DNA from: Galbitalea soli
GTDB lineage: Bacteria; Actinomycetota; Actinomycetes; Actinomycetales; Microbacteriaceae
Assembly: GCF_010686725.1 (NCBI RefSeq)
Contig: NZ_JAAGWZ010000002.1
Location: forward strand, 558,001 to 622,000
Reading direction: 5' to 3'
DNA: 64,000 bases
Shown here: positions 50,495-59,105 of the stretch, piece by piece
Layout of the letters: every line of letters starts with the position of its first letter
How positions within the stretch are numbered: position 1 is the first letter of the stretch
Notes under the pieces: model-generated
Seen by the model: only the letters and a program-made list of their open reading frames with translations
Databases searched by the model: none
Told to the model about the DNA's origin: nothing
Position numbers and translations under genes: made by a program

Positions 50495-51625
50495 ATGCTC
50501 CCTCGCACTTCCCCCGTCGAGATTCCCGAACACGAGCAGCACTGGGTGCAGACGGTGCGCGACCTCGCCCACTTCTTCGCCAAGACCGTCGCCGAGGATG
50601 ACCGTTCCGCCCGCCTCCCCGTCGACCACCTCACCGCCCTCTCCTCCAGCGGCCTCGACGTCGCGTTCCTCCCGGCGGAGCACGGCGGCGAGTCGCTCTC
50701 CTACGCCACGCTCGGCGCCGTGGTGCGCACGATCGCGGCCGCGCACCCCGCGCTCGCGGCGGTCTGGCTCATGCACATCGGCGCGGCCCACGCCCTCGTC
50801 TCGACCTCCCCACCCGAGGCCGCGGAGTTCTTCGCGGCCGAGCTTCGTGCGGGGCGACGCTTCGCGAACGCGCTCTCCGAGCCGGCCGGCGGCAACTACT
50901 TCCTCTCCTCGCAGCAGGACGTTCCGGCGGTCGAGGGAGGCTGGTCATTCACGGGGCGCAAGATGTTCGTCTCGGGCGCGGAGGCGGCCGACCACCTCAT
51001 GGCGAATGTGCGGGTGGACGGGCATCCGGCGTTCTTCGGGGTGTCGGTGGATGACACCGTCACCTTCCCGCCCATCGACCTGACGAGCGGCATGCGCGCC
51101 ACCCGCAGCCGCAGCATCGCCTTCGACGGCACCCTGCTGCGCGCCGACCGCCTGTGCGCGCCGCCCGCGGCCGACTACGCGAACCTGATCTCGGTGGGCT
51201 TCTCGTTCATCTCGGTCGGGATCGCCGAGTCCGCGCTCGCCGCCCTCGCCGACTATGCGACCGCTCGTCCCGCCGGGCCCGGCCTCGACGGCACCCTCGC
51301 CGACGCGAGCTGGGTGCGCATGGAAGTGGGGATAACCTCCGCCGAGGTGCGCGCCGCCTGCCTCGTCGCCGAGCGCACCGCCTGGCTCGCCGACCGGCGC
51401 GATCCGGCCGCGATGCCCTCGGCCACGGAGGCGAAGATGTACGCGAACGAGGTCGCCAAGCGCGCGGCCGCGACCGCCGTCAAGGTGGGGGGCGGCAGCG
51501 GATACCTCGAGAAGTCGCCCATCCAACGCATCTTCCGCGACGCTCAGGCGGGCGCCGTCATGGCCTACTCCGTGCCGTTCAGCCAGGAGATCGTCGGCGG
51601 CTGGGCGCTCGAACGGGCGGTCTGA
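50495..51625 (+). CDS. Acyl-CoA dehydrogenase-family flavoprotein
   Basis: The 376-residue protein has the acyl-CoA dehydrogenase/flavin monooxygenase fold: an N-terminal helical domain, a beta middle domain (FANALSEPAGG, GWSFTGRKMFVSG) and a C-terminal helical domain (VKVGGGSGYLEKSPIQRIFRDAQAG). It is a variant group in which some members are FMN-dependent monooxygenases on heterocycles, so a true acyl-CoA substrate should not be assumed. ATG 50495 follows a GAAAGG. Two copies of the regulon operator lie upstream, placing it in the catabolic regulon. Confidence 0.82.
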   Translation: MLPRTSPVEIPEHEQHWVQTVRDLAHFFAKTVAEDDRSARLPVDHLTALSSSGLDVAFLPAEHGGESLSYATLGAVVRTIAAAHPALAAVWLMHIGAAHALVSTSPPEAAEFFAAELRAGRRFANALSEPAGGNYFLSSQQDVPAVEGGWSFTGRKMFVSGAEAADHLMANVRVDGHPAFFGVSVDDTVTFPPIDLTSGMRATRSRSIAFDGTLLRADRLCAPPAADYANLISVGFSFISVGIAESALAALADYATARPAGPGLDGTLADASWVRMEVGITSAEVRAACLVAERTAWLADRRDPAAMPSATEAKMYANEVAKRAAATAVKVGGGSGYLEKSPIQRIFRDAQAGAVMAYSVPFSQEIVGGWALERAV

Positions 51626-51689
51626 GCGGCGGGGCCGGTCGACTCAGCCAAGTCGCGAGGTCGGCGGGCCGGGCGGCCGGGCAGCCCGC

Positions 51690-52454
51690 TCACCCGCGCG
51701 GCGGGGCCGCGGCGTCGACGCGCTCGGCGTTCGCGACGAGTTGCCGGCGCAGGGCATCCACCTCGTCGCCGCGGATCACCGCCAGCAGTCGCGCTATCTC
51801 GATCACGTCGGCGGGGTGGGTGCCCGCACCGCTCGGCATGGTCGTCGTCGGGCCGTCGGTCTCGGTGATGAGGAGGTCGCGCGGCAACCACCGCAGCAGC
51901 TCCTCGTGCGCGGCGCTCTGCACCATGAAGGCGTTCACCGAGAACAGGTAGCCCGCGTCGGCGAGCGGTCGCGCCTGAGCCACGGTGCCGTCATACCAGT
52001 GGAACACGGCCGCCGCGGGGGCGGCCGCGAGCACGAGTTCGGCACTCAGGTCTTCGGCCTCCCGGCTGTGCACCGAGAGAATGCGGTCACCGACGCCGGC
52101 GGCGAGAATCGTCTCGAACACGTGTCGCTGGGCGGCGAGCCCGGGTCCGTCGCCGCGCGCGAAGAAGCCGTCGAGGCCGATCTCCGAGATCCAGCGCGCC
52201 CGCGGGAACTCCTCCGCGAACACGGCGAGCTCCTGCTCGATGTCGGGGGAGTCCGCATGGAGCGGGTGCACGCCGAGCCCGAGCTCGAGGCCGTGCGTCG
52301 GCGGCAGCGTCGCCGCCAGTCGTCGGTACTCGGAGGCCAGCGTCGTGGAGGCGAACACCCGCACGCCCGCCCGCGTGCTGTGCTCGAGTTCCGCGGCGGG
52401 GTCGTCGTAGGCGCCCAGGTGCACGTGCGTGTCGACGCCGAGCCACTCGGTCAC
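51690..52454 (-). CDS. TatD-like metal-dependent hydrolase
   Basis: The 254-residue protein has the TatD amidohydrolase fold: GVDTHVHLGAY near the N-terminus, a GLGVHPLHAD strand, WISEIGLDGF, LSVHSREAE, FHWYDGT and ITETDGPT, supplying the usual metal ligands. The substrate is unknown; TatD proteins act on nucleic acids or small amides. The start overlaps the end of the creatininase-family gene by 4 bases, so they form a minus-strand operon. Confidence 0.85.
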   Translation of the reverse strand: MTEWLGVDTHVHLGAYDDPAAELEHSTRAGVRVFASTTLASEYRRLAATLPPTHGLELGLGVHPLHADSPDIEQELAVFAEEFPRARWISEIGLDGFFARGDGPGLAAQRHVFETILAAGVGDRILSVHSREAEDLSAELVLAAAPAAAVFHWYDGTVAQARPLADAGYLFSVNAFMVQSAAHEELLRWLPRDLLITETDGPTTTMPSGAGTHPADVIEIARLLAVIRGDEVDALRRQLVANAERVDAAAPPRG

Positions 52455-53185
52455 GCGGTCGTCCCCGCGACGAACCGCTCGATGATCGGGATGCTCGCCG
52501 CCACCACGGCGTCATAGAGCAGGTGCCCCTTCTCGGGCGTCGCCGGCGTCGGGTCGCCGAACACGCCGCTCACCGACACCTCGTGCAGGCGCAGCGGCCG
52601 CAGCCCGAAGTCCACCGGGAACACGGGGTACTCGGGCGCGAATCGCTCGGGATGAACGGTCTCCGGTGCCGCCGCCCACACCATCGAGGTCTCGATCTCC
52701 TCCGCGTGGTTCATCCCGCCGGTCGCCTGCACGCTCTCGCGCACCTCGGCGATCGCCGCGTCCATGCCGGGGTAGTCGAGCTGGAGGGTGGCGATCCCCT
52801 CGCCCTCGAGCGCCCGCACCGCCGCACCGAGGGGCAGCCGGTTGCCGAAGTCCCCGTTGAGGATCACGAACTGCCGGATCCCGAAGGAGTGCACCGCGCG
52901 ACCGATGTCGACCGCGATGGCGGTCACCGTCGCGGGGGAGAGGCCCACGGTGCCCGGGTAGCCGCTCGTCGCCCAGGTGTCGCCATAGGAGATCGCGGGC
53001 AGCAGGAGGGCGTCGAAGTGCTCGGCGAGCAGCCGGGCGGTGTGCACCGCGACGATGGTGTCCGTGCCGAGCGGCAGCTGCGGCCCGTGCTCCTCAAGCG
53101 CGCCGAAGGGGAGGATCGCGATCGTCGTGCCTCCGGCGATCCGGTCTCGCACCTCGGTCCAGGGGGTCGTGTACGCATCGATCAT
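52451..53185 (-). CDS. Creatininase-family amidohydrolase
   Basis: The 244-residue protein has ILPFGALEEHGPQLPLGTDT near residue 24 and NGDFGNRLPL near residue 109, with a late MNHAEEIETSMV segment, which supply the metal-binding residues of the creatininase family. Members hydrolyse cyclic amides such as creatinine or act on purine-pathway formamides. It heads a two-gene operon with the TatD-like gene. A weaker copy of the regulon palindrome lies about 80 bases upstream. Confidence 0.9.
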   Translation of the reverse strand: MIDAYTTPWTEVRDRIAGGTTIAILPFGALEEHGPQLPLGTDTIVAVHTARLLAEHFDALLLPAISYGDTWATSGYPGTVGLSPATVTAIAVDIGRAVHSFGIRQFVILNGDFGNRLPLGAAVRALEGEGIATLQLDYPGMDAAIAEVRESVQATGGMNHAEEIETSMVWAAAPETVHPERFAPEYPVFPVDFGLRPLRLHEVSVSGVFGDPTPATPEKGHLLYDAVVAASIPIIERFVAGTTA

Positions 53186-53265
53186 GGGCCGACACTACCG
53201 GGAGCCGAGCGGTTCGGACGCCGCGACCGGGGCCGCGGTCATCCGCCTGTGTCGCTTTGTGACGG

Positions 53266-53279
53266 ACATGTTTCCAAGT
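53266..53279. promoter_or_regulatory. Operator site 3 (degenerate, ACATGTTTCCAAGT)
   Basis: Read on the minus strand it is ACTTG-GAAA-CATGT, with the same 5-4-5 spacing as the other sites, and CATGT also occurs in site 7. It lies upstream of the creatininase/TatD operon. It is the weakest of the seven. Confidence 0.45.
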
Positions 53280-53437
53280 CGTGAAGTTCGCATTTATTCT
53301 GGCAGGGGACACCGTGCACCTGAGGGCCTGCGGGCCGGATGATCGGCGAGTCAATGCGCCTTTGACCAGCAATTTCTGCACGACGGGCCGTGTGACGAAA
53401 TGCGCCGTAACGTTGCGCGCGGCTCGGAGCGGGTGCG
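53280..53437. other. Intergenic stretch with no gene seen
   Basis: Between operator sites 3 and 4 I see no coding sequence or strong hairpin. It is part of a divergent regulatory gap of about 350 bases between the creatininase and transporter operons. Confidence 0.6.
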
Positions 53438-53461
53438 TAGAATCCAACTTGTCAACAAGTT
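53438..53461 (+). promoter_or_regulatory. Promoter -10 box with operator site 4 (AACTTGTCAACAAGTT) before the BMP transporter operon
   Basis: TAGAAT (53438-53443) is followed after two bases by the best palindrome of the set, with 7-base arms (53446-53461). The operator covers the predicted transcription start, which fits repression of the transporter operon by direct occlusion. Confidence 0.75.
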
Positions 53462-53541
53462 AGCCCCGCTGTGCGGCTCCGCTCGTTGCCACCCTGCATC
53501 TGCACCGACTCCCTATCCCGCACTCGGAAGGTCCCCGCACC

Positions 53542-54576
53542 ATGAAACTGAGAAAAGTAGCCGTGGCAGCCGCCACCATCGCCGTGCTCGCCGTCCTGAC
53601 GGCGTGCTCCTCCGCGACCCCCTCCGCCTCGAGCACCAGCAGCTCGGGCGCGGTCGCCAAGCCGAAGGTCGCCGTCATCCTGGGCGGTCTGCAGAACGAC
53701 GGCGGCTTCAACGAGTACGTCGCCGACGCCGCCAAGACACTGGTGAAGGAGGGCAAGATCTCGCTCTCCATCCGCGAGTCCGTCACCACGGCCACCGACT
53801 CCGAGCCGATCATGCGCCAGTACGCCGCCGAGGGCTACAACCTCATCATCGGCTGGGGCATCGGCTTCTCCGACTCCGTCTTCAAGGTCGCGAAGGAAGA
53901 CCCGAACACGGACTTCGTCGCGACCGGTGGCGAGGACATCCTCAAGCAGGCGACCAAGAACGTCGAGACCTGGACCTTCTCCAGCGAGCAGGACGGCTAC
54001 CTCATCGGCTGGATCGCAGGCAAGACGGGTGTCGACACGGTCGGTGTCGTCGACGGCGAGCTCGCCGCGTTCAACGAGACCACCTACAAGTACGTCGACT
54101 ACGGACTCAAGGCCTCGAACCCGAGCGTCAAGGTGCTCAAGCCGATCTTCACCGGCAGCTGGACCGACTCCTCGCTGGCCAACCAGGCCGCCAAGGCGCA
54201 GATCGCGGCCGGCGCGAAGCTCATCATCACGGGAGCCGAGGGCTACACGCCCGGCGTGCTCTCCGCGGCCAAGCAGGCCGGGATCGCGACCCTCGGTGCC
54301 TCGAAGACCTCCTCCTCCGACGCGGCGGCGGTCAACATCGGGCTCGTTTCCCTCGACTTCACTCCGGCACTGCGCAGCATCGTCGGAAACGTGGCCTCGG
54401 GCGACTTCGCGAACAAGTCCTACATCGCCACGATCGACAACGGCGGTCTCGTCTTCAACGACCTCAACCCCGTTGCGGCAGCTCCCGGTGTGACCTCCGA
54501 TCTGGGCGCCCAGATCACGGCGCTCGGCAAGTCGATCGTCGACGGCACCACCAAGATCCCGGCGACCCTGCCGTAA
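53542..54576 (+). CDS. BMP-family substrate-binding lipoprotein of an ABC transporter
   Basis: The 344-residue protein has a lipoprotein signal peptide with lipobox LTAC (Cys near residue 22) and a Ser/Thr-rich linker. The BMP/PnrA-like periplasmic-binding fold follows (GGLQNDGGFNEYVADAAKTL, FVATGGED, EQDGYLIGWIAG, GAEGYTPGVLSAAKQ). The family binds nucleosides and purine-like compounds. It is the first gene of a four-gene transporter operon with a clear operator-promoter upstream. Confidence 0.92.
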   Translation: MKLRKVAVAAATIAVLAVLTACSSATPSASSTSSSGAVAKPKVAVILGGLQNDGGFNEYVADAAKTLVKEGKISLSIRESVTTATDSEPIMRQYAAEGYNLIIGWGIGFSDSVFKVAKEDPNTDFVATGGEDILKQATKNVETWTFSSEQDGYLIGWIAGKTGVDTVGVVDGELAAFNETTYKYVDYGLKASNPSVKVLKPIFTGSWTDSSLANQAAKAQIAAGAKLIITGAEGYTPGVLSAAKQAGIATLGASKTSSSDAAAVNIGLVSLDFTPALRSIVGNVASGDFANKSYIATIDNGGLVFNDLNPVAAAPGVTSDLGAQITALGKSIVDGTTKIPATLP

Positions 54577-54614
54577 TCGATCGCACCACCGTCCACCAGA
54601 GCACAGGGAGAGCG

Positions 54615-56147
54615 ATGAGCACCGCACGCGGAACAGAACTCTCCCTCCTGGGCGTCTCCAAGAACTACGGAGGCGCCCAGGCGCTCGTGGGCGTCGACCT
54701 TCGACTCGAACCCGGAACCGTCCACGCCCTGGTCGGCGAGAACGGCGCCGGCAAGTCGACGGCCCTCAAGATCTTCGCCGGCCTGGAGCAGCCCAGCGCC
54801 GGTCGCATCGAACTGGCGGGTGAACCCGTCGTCTTCGGCAACCGCACGGCCGCCATCCGCGCGGGCGTCGGGCTCGTTCCGCAGCAGCTCAGCCTCATCG
54901 GCGAGATGTCGCTCGTCGAGAACCTCATCCTCACCCGCCCCACCCAGCTCGCGCATCGCCGTGCCGCAGCCAGCGCGCTGCGCGCGGTCGCCGACGAGGC
55001 CGGCCTCACCCTCAATCTCAGCGCTCCCGTGCGCACGCTCGGCCTCGCGGAGCGGCAGCTCGGCGAGCTGGCCATCGCCCTCGCCCAGGGCGCGCGGGTG
55101 CTCCTGCTCGACGAGCCGACCTCCGCGATAGGGCCGCACGAGTCCGGACTGCTCTTCGAGAAGGTGACCGCGCTCGCCTCGACGGGCGTGACCGTGCTCC
55201 TCATCACCCACCGGCTCGACGAGGTCCGCAGCGTCGCCGACCACGTGACGGTTCTCTCGCACGGGCGTGTCACCCTCGATGCCGAGGTCGCCGACGTCAC
55301 GGATGATGACCTCGTGTTCGCCATGGTCGGCGAAATCCCCGCCCCCGAGACCCACACCCTCTACGAGGGCGGTGACGACCGGCTGGTCCTCGACGGGGTC
55401 ACGGCCCAGGGGTCGGGCGTCGTGCCGTTGCGGGACGTGTCACTGACCGTGCGCGCGGGCGAGATCGTGGGCATCCTCGGTGTCGCCGGCAACGGCCAGG
55501 GCACGCTCGCCGACACGGCCGTGGGCATCATCGAGCCCCTGGCCGGTTCCGTGAGCGTGGGCGGCGCAGAGATCGGCGGGCGCCCCGAGGTGGCGCGGGA
55601 GCACGGTGTCTCCTACGTGCCGGAGGTGCGGGCGGAGTTCCTGCTCTCGGATTCGCCCGTCACCCGCTCGGCCGTGCTGCGCCGGCTCTCGGATCCCGCC
55701 TTCCGGCGGCGCGGGGCGCTTCAGTGGGGCGCCATCACCGAGTTCACCAAGGGGCTCATGGAGCGCCACGACGTGCGGCCGCGCAACCCCGCGATCAACG
55801 CGGGCGCCCTGTCGGGCGGCAACCAGCAGAAGCTGCTCGTCGGTCGCGAGCTCGACGGTGCCCCGGCGGTGGCGGTGCTGCACGGTCCCACGCAGGGCCT
55901 CGATCTGCACGCGGCCGCCGCGATCCGCTCCGATATCCGGCGCGCGGCGAACGCGGGGACCGCGGTGCTGCTCGTGTCGGCCGACGTCGACGAGGTGCGG
56001 GAGTTGGCCGACCGCATCCTGGTTCTCTCGAAGGGGCGCATCGTGGACGAGTTCACGGCCGCCGAGTTCGACCTGCAACGGCTCGGCCGCGCCATGGCGG
56101 GGCTCGTCGACCACACGGCGGACGCCCCCGCGGGAGGAGCACGATGA
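54615..56147 (+). CDS. ABC transporter ATPase, two nucleotide-binding domains (BMP/CUT2 type)
   Basis: The 510-residue protein has two ABC domains. The first has Walker A GENGAGKST and Walker B LLLDEPTSAIG. The second has a degenerate Walker A-like GVAGNGQG and an intact signature LSGGNQQK, followed by GPTQGLD without the usual catalytic acid. This asymmetry is normal in the BMP/CUT2 importers. It energises uptake through the two following permeases and overlaps the first of them by 4 bases. Confidence 0.93.
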   Translation: MSTARGTELSLLGVSKNYGGAQALVGVDLRLEPGTVHALVGENGAGKSTALKIFAGLEQPSAGRIELAGEPVVFGNRTAAIRAGVGLVPQQLSLIGEMSLVENLILTRPTQLAHRRAAASALRAVADEAGLTLNLSAPVRTLGLAERQLGELAIALAQGARVLLLDEPTSAIGPHESGLLFEKVTALASTGVTVLLITHRLDEVRSVADHVTVLSHGRVTLDAEVADVTDDDLVFAMVGEIPAPETHTLYEGGDDRLVLDGVTAQGSGVVPLRDVSLTVRAGEIVGILGVAGNGQGTLADTAVGIIEPLAGSVSVGGAEIGGRPEVAREHGVSYVPEVRAEFLLSDSPVTRSAVLRRLSDPAFRRRGALQWGAITEFTKGLMERHDVRPRNPAINAGALSGGNQQKLLVGRELDGAPAVAVLHGPTQGLDLHAAAAIRSDIRRAANAGTAVLLVSADVDEVRELADRILVLSKGRIVDEFTAAEFDLQRLGRAMAGLVDHTADAPAGGAR

Positions 56148-57277
56148 CCCGTCTTCGCAGTTTTCTGAACCGACGCTCGACCGCGATCGGCGCGGCCTAC
56201 GTCGTGCTCGGCTTCGTGATCGTGCTCATTCTCATCGCGGGAACGGGCGGCGACGTCGGTCTCGCGCTCTCCGGCTGGTTCGAGGGCGCCTTCGGCAACG
56301 GCTTCAACCTGGTTCAGACCCTCGCCTACGCCACACCGCTCACCCTCGTCGCCGTCGGTGTCGGCGTCGCCCTGCGCGCCAACGTGGTCACGGTGGGCGC
56401 CGAGGGCCAGATGGTCGTCGGGGCGATCTTCTCGACGGTGGCGGCCTTCGCGGTGGGTCCGCACGTGCCGCTCCTCGTGGGTCTCGTCATCGGTGCCCTC
56501 GCCGGTGCCCTCGGCGGGGCGCTCTGGTCGCTCCTTCCCGCACTCGCCCGCGTGCGCTGGGGTGTGAACGAGATCCTGTTCACCCTGTTGGCCAACTACA
56601 TCGCGAGCTACCTGCTCACCTTCCTCCTGCGAACCGCACTGCGCGACCCGGGAAAGGTGGTCGCGTCGCAGAGCAAGCTTCTGCCCGACTCCTTCGATAT
56701 CCCCCTGCTCCCGGTGCAGGGGCAGCTTCACTGGGGCACCGCGCTCGTGCTCGTGCTCGTCGTCGCTGCCGTCATCTGGAACCGCAGCCGGGGAGCCTTC
56801 CTGATCGAGGTCTACGGGCAGCGCCCCATCCTCGCCGCGCGTCTCGGTCTCACCCCGACCCGCGCCGTCGTCTCGACGATGCTCGTCTCGGGCGTGACCG
56901 CGGGACTCGCCGGATGGATGCAGCTCGCGGGCGTGGCCGGCCGGCTCGGCCCGGGGGTGAGCGCGGGGATCGGCTTCGCCGGGCTCGCCGTCGCGGTGCT
57001 CGGGCGGGGCAACCCCATCGGCATCCTTATCGCCGCGATCCTGTACTCCTCCCTGACGACCGGTGCGAACGGGGTGCAGGTCGCCACGGGCACGACGCCC
57101 GCGTCGATCGGAACCGTCACCCAGGGCGTGTTGCTGCTCGCTGCCGGGCTCGCGCTGGCGAGCGGGAGGTTCCGGCAGACGCTGCTCAGCCGACGTTCCA
57201 GGGCGGCATCGGGCGACGATGAGGATCCGCGACCGGCCGCCGCCGCGGTCACGAGAGAAGTGGAGGCCACCCCATGA
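56144..57277 (+). CDS. ABC transporter permease 1 (nucleoside-type BMP importer)
   Basis: The 377-residue membrane protein has about 8-9 hydrophobic helices and the family segments YATPLTLVAVGVGVALRANVV, GAEGQMVVGA, WGVNEILFTLLANYIA and GFAGLAVAVLGRGNPIG. These are typical of the larger permease of BMP nucleoside importers. A charged tail ends the protein. It overlaps both neighbours by 4 bases. Confidence 0.92.
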   Translation: MTRLRSFLNRRSTAIGAAYVVLGFVIVLILIAGTGGDVGLALSGWFEGAFGNGFNLVQTLAYATPLTLVAVGVGVALRANVVTVGAEGQMVVGAIFSTVAAFAVGPHVPLLVGLVIGALAGALGGALWSLLPALARVRWGVNEILFTLLANYIASYLLTFLLRTALRDPGKVVASQSKLLPDSFDIPLLPVQGQLHWGTALVLVLVVAAVIWNRSRGAFLIEVYGQRPILAARLGLTPTRAVVSTMLVSGVTAGLAGWMQLAGVAGRLGPGVSAGIGFAGLAVAVLGRGNPIGILIAAILYSSLTTGANGVQVATGTTPASIGTVTQGVLLLAAGLALASGRFRQTLLSRRSRAASGDDEDPRPAAAAVTREVEATP

Positions 57278-58221
57278 CCGGACTCACCTTCTGGGCCGTC
57301 GTCATCGCCGGCGCGTTCTCCCTGTGCGCACCGATCGTGCTCGCCGGGCTCGGCGAGATCTTCCTGGAGCGAGCGGGCGGATTCAACGTCGGCATCGAGG
57401 GCATGATGCTCATGGGCGCCGTCTTCGGTGTCATCGGTTCGCTGCGCGGCGGCTTCTGGGCGGGAGCTCTGGAGGGCATCCTCGCCGGTGCCGTCTTCGG
57501 GCTGCTGCTCGGTCTCGCCACGGCGTTCGGCAAGGCCGACATGATCATCGTGGGGGTCGCGATCGGGCTGTTGGGGGCGGGCCTCAGCACCTATCTCTTC
57601 CAGGCGCTCAACCCGGCGGGTCAGACCAACGAGACCGCGCCCACGCAGCCGATCCTGCACCTCGACGCGCTGACGTCGATCCCGCTCATCGGCCCGGGGC
57701 TCGCGAACGCCGGCATGTTCTTCTACCTCTCGGTGTTCCTGTCGATCGTGGCCTGGTGGGTCATGAAGCACACGCGGTTCGGACTGCGCCTGCGCGCCGT
57801 CGGTGACGACGAGGTGGTCGCGACCACCCGCGGCATCCCGGTGCGCGCCTATCGGCTCATCGCGGCGATCATCGCCGGGGGTCTCGCGGGGCTCGGCGGC
57901 GCGGCCGTCGCGCTGTCGAGCATCGGCTCCTTCACGCCCGGCATGACGGGCGGCACGGGGTTCATCGCGCTCGCGGTCGTCATCATCGCCGGGCGCAGTC
58001 CGCTCGGCCTGCTCGGCGGTGCGCTGCTGTTCGCCCTGTTCAACAGCCTCGCCCTCCTGGCGCAGACGAAGGACTTCGGGCTGCCGGTCGAGATCTTCGA
58101 GGCGCTGCCGTACCTCGTCACCGTCGCGATCCTCTGTGTGGTTTCGCGTTACCTGCTCGCGCGCTCGAAGCAGCTGGGGCGCCGCCGTTCCGCGCCGCCC
58201 GCATCCTCCGGCATCGGCTGA
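57274..58221 (+). CDS. ABC transporter permease 2 (nucleoside-type BMP importer)
   Basis: The 315-residue membrane protein is the second permease, with APIVLAGLGEIFLERAGGFNVGIEGMMLMGA, the coupling-helix region LRLRAVGDDEVVATTRGIPV and GFIALAVVIIAGRSPLG. It completes a binding protein, ATPase and two-permease set. A 59-base sequence directly after its stop is repeated before the adenosine deaminase gene. Confidence 0.92.
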   Translation: MTGLTFWAVVIAGAFSLCAPIVLAGLGEIFLERAGGFNVGIEGMMLMGAVFGVIGSLRGGFWAGALEGILAGAVFGLLLGLATAFGKADMIIVGVAIGLLGAGLSTYLFQALNPAGQTNETAPTQPILHLDALTSIPLIGPGLANAGMFFYLSVFLSIVAWWVMKHTRFGLRLRAVGDDEVVATTRGIPVRAYRLIAAIIAGGLAGLGGAAVALSSIGSFTPGMTGGTGFIALAVVIIAGRSPLGLLGGALLFALFNSLALLAQTKDFGLPVEIFEALPYLVTVAILCVVSRYLLARSKQLGRRRSAPPASSGIG

Positions 58222-58222
58222 C

Positions 58223-58281
58223 CGACCGCGCGGCCGCCAGAGGCGGGGTCGGGCGGCGACGCCCGCGCGCGGCGTCAGGCG
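58223..58281. repeat. 59-base direct repeat, copy 1
   Basis: Nearly identical (2 mismatches) to 59047-59105. The two copies flank the DUF3800-like gene. Copy 1 follows the permease stop. Confidence 0.9.
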
Positions 58282-58362
58282 TCGGCTATTCTCGTCGAGG
58301 ATTTCTTCGCGTTGCGGGGTATGCGGGGCGGTTCATCGGACCTCTGAGGACGGGAGCAGACT

Positions 58363-58899
58363 CTGCAACGCTTCGGCGACGGATCACGTGTTTACGTGGA
58401 TGAAAGCAAGACAAAGGGGTATTTTCTTGCCGCCACCGCGGCAGGGCAGAACGACGTGGCGCGGTTGGAGAAGCACCTCCGCTCGCTTCTGCGCCCCGGC
58501 CAGCGGCGGATTCACTTCACTTCCGAGTCCGACTCGAGCAGACGAACGCTCCTCGCGGCCCTGGCGGGGCTCGAGCTGCACGTCGTCGTGTATTGCGTGA
58601 GGGGCGTGCCGGACAAGATTGCGCGAGCACGATGCCTGACCGCGCTCCTCGACGATCTCGTCGATTCGCGGGCTCAGCACGTCATCCTGGAGCGTGACGA
58701 ATCAGTCGAAGCGAAGGATCGGGAGATCATCCTCGCGGCTCTCCGGCACCGCCGTGATCGGTCGGTGACCTACGGCCATGCTGCCGCCCACGAACACCCG
58801 CTCCTCTGGGTGAGCGATGTCGTTGCGTGGTGCTGTTACCGGGGCGGCGATTGGCTGCGTCGCGCACGCCCGATGATCGCCGATATCCAGCGACTCTGA
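58363..58899 (+). CDS. Hypothetical protein, DUF3800-like (possible CTG start)
   Basis: The reading frame from CTG 58363 encodes about 178 residues: LQRFGDGSRVYVDESKTKGYFLAATA..., with later LHVVVYCVRG, HVILERDESVEAKDREII and HPLLWVSDVVAWCCYRGGDW. VYVDESK near the N-terminus, the second acidic strand and the WVSDVVAW helix recall the RNase H-like DUF3800 family. The only conventional start is GTG 58396, which would begin at VDESK and cut the first strand. CTG 58363 is preceded by GGGAG with 6-base spacing, so a non-standard start is possible. The gene sits alone between two 59-base direct repeats and interrupts the catabolic region. Confidence 0.6.
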   Translation: MQRFGDGSRVYVDESKTKGYFLAATAAGQNDVARLEKHLRSLLRPGQRRIHFTSESDSSRRTLLAALAGLELHVVVYCVRGVPDKIARARCLTALLDDLVDSRAQHVILERDESVEAKDREIILAALRHRRDRSVTYGHAAAHEHPLLWVSDVVAWCCYRGGDWLRRARPMIADIQRL

Positions 58900-59046
58900 T
58901 GCCGTGAGTCCGTCCGCCTGCGGCTGACGACGGGGAAAAGAGCCCGGTCGCGTTAAAGTCGCGAGCCTGGCTCGTCGAACCGTCCGGATGACTGCCAGGC
59001 TTACTTCGAACAGCTAGTGCTGATCGCGTTGCTCAGTTTACACCGG

Positions 59047-59105
59047 CGACCGCGCGGCCGCCAGCGGCGGGGTCGGGCGGCGACGCCCGCTCGCGGCGTC
59101 AGGCG
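59047..59105. repeat. 59-base direct repeat, copy 2
   Basis: Second copy, overlapping the last codons of the adenosine deaminase gene. It matches 58223-58281 except for two bases. Confidence 0.9.

Noticed and set aside
58563-58620. Membrane protein call for the gene between the 59-base repeats
   Set aside because: The hydrophobic stretches (LHVVVYCV, WVSDVVAWCCY) are short and embedded between charged segments, as in a soluble alpha/beta fold.
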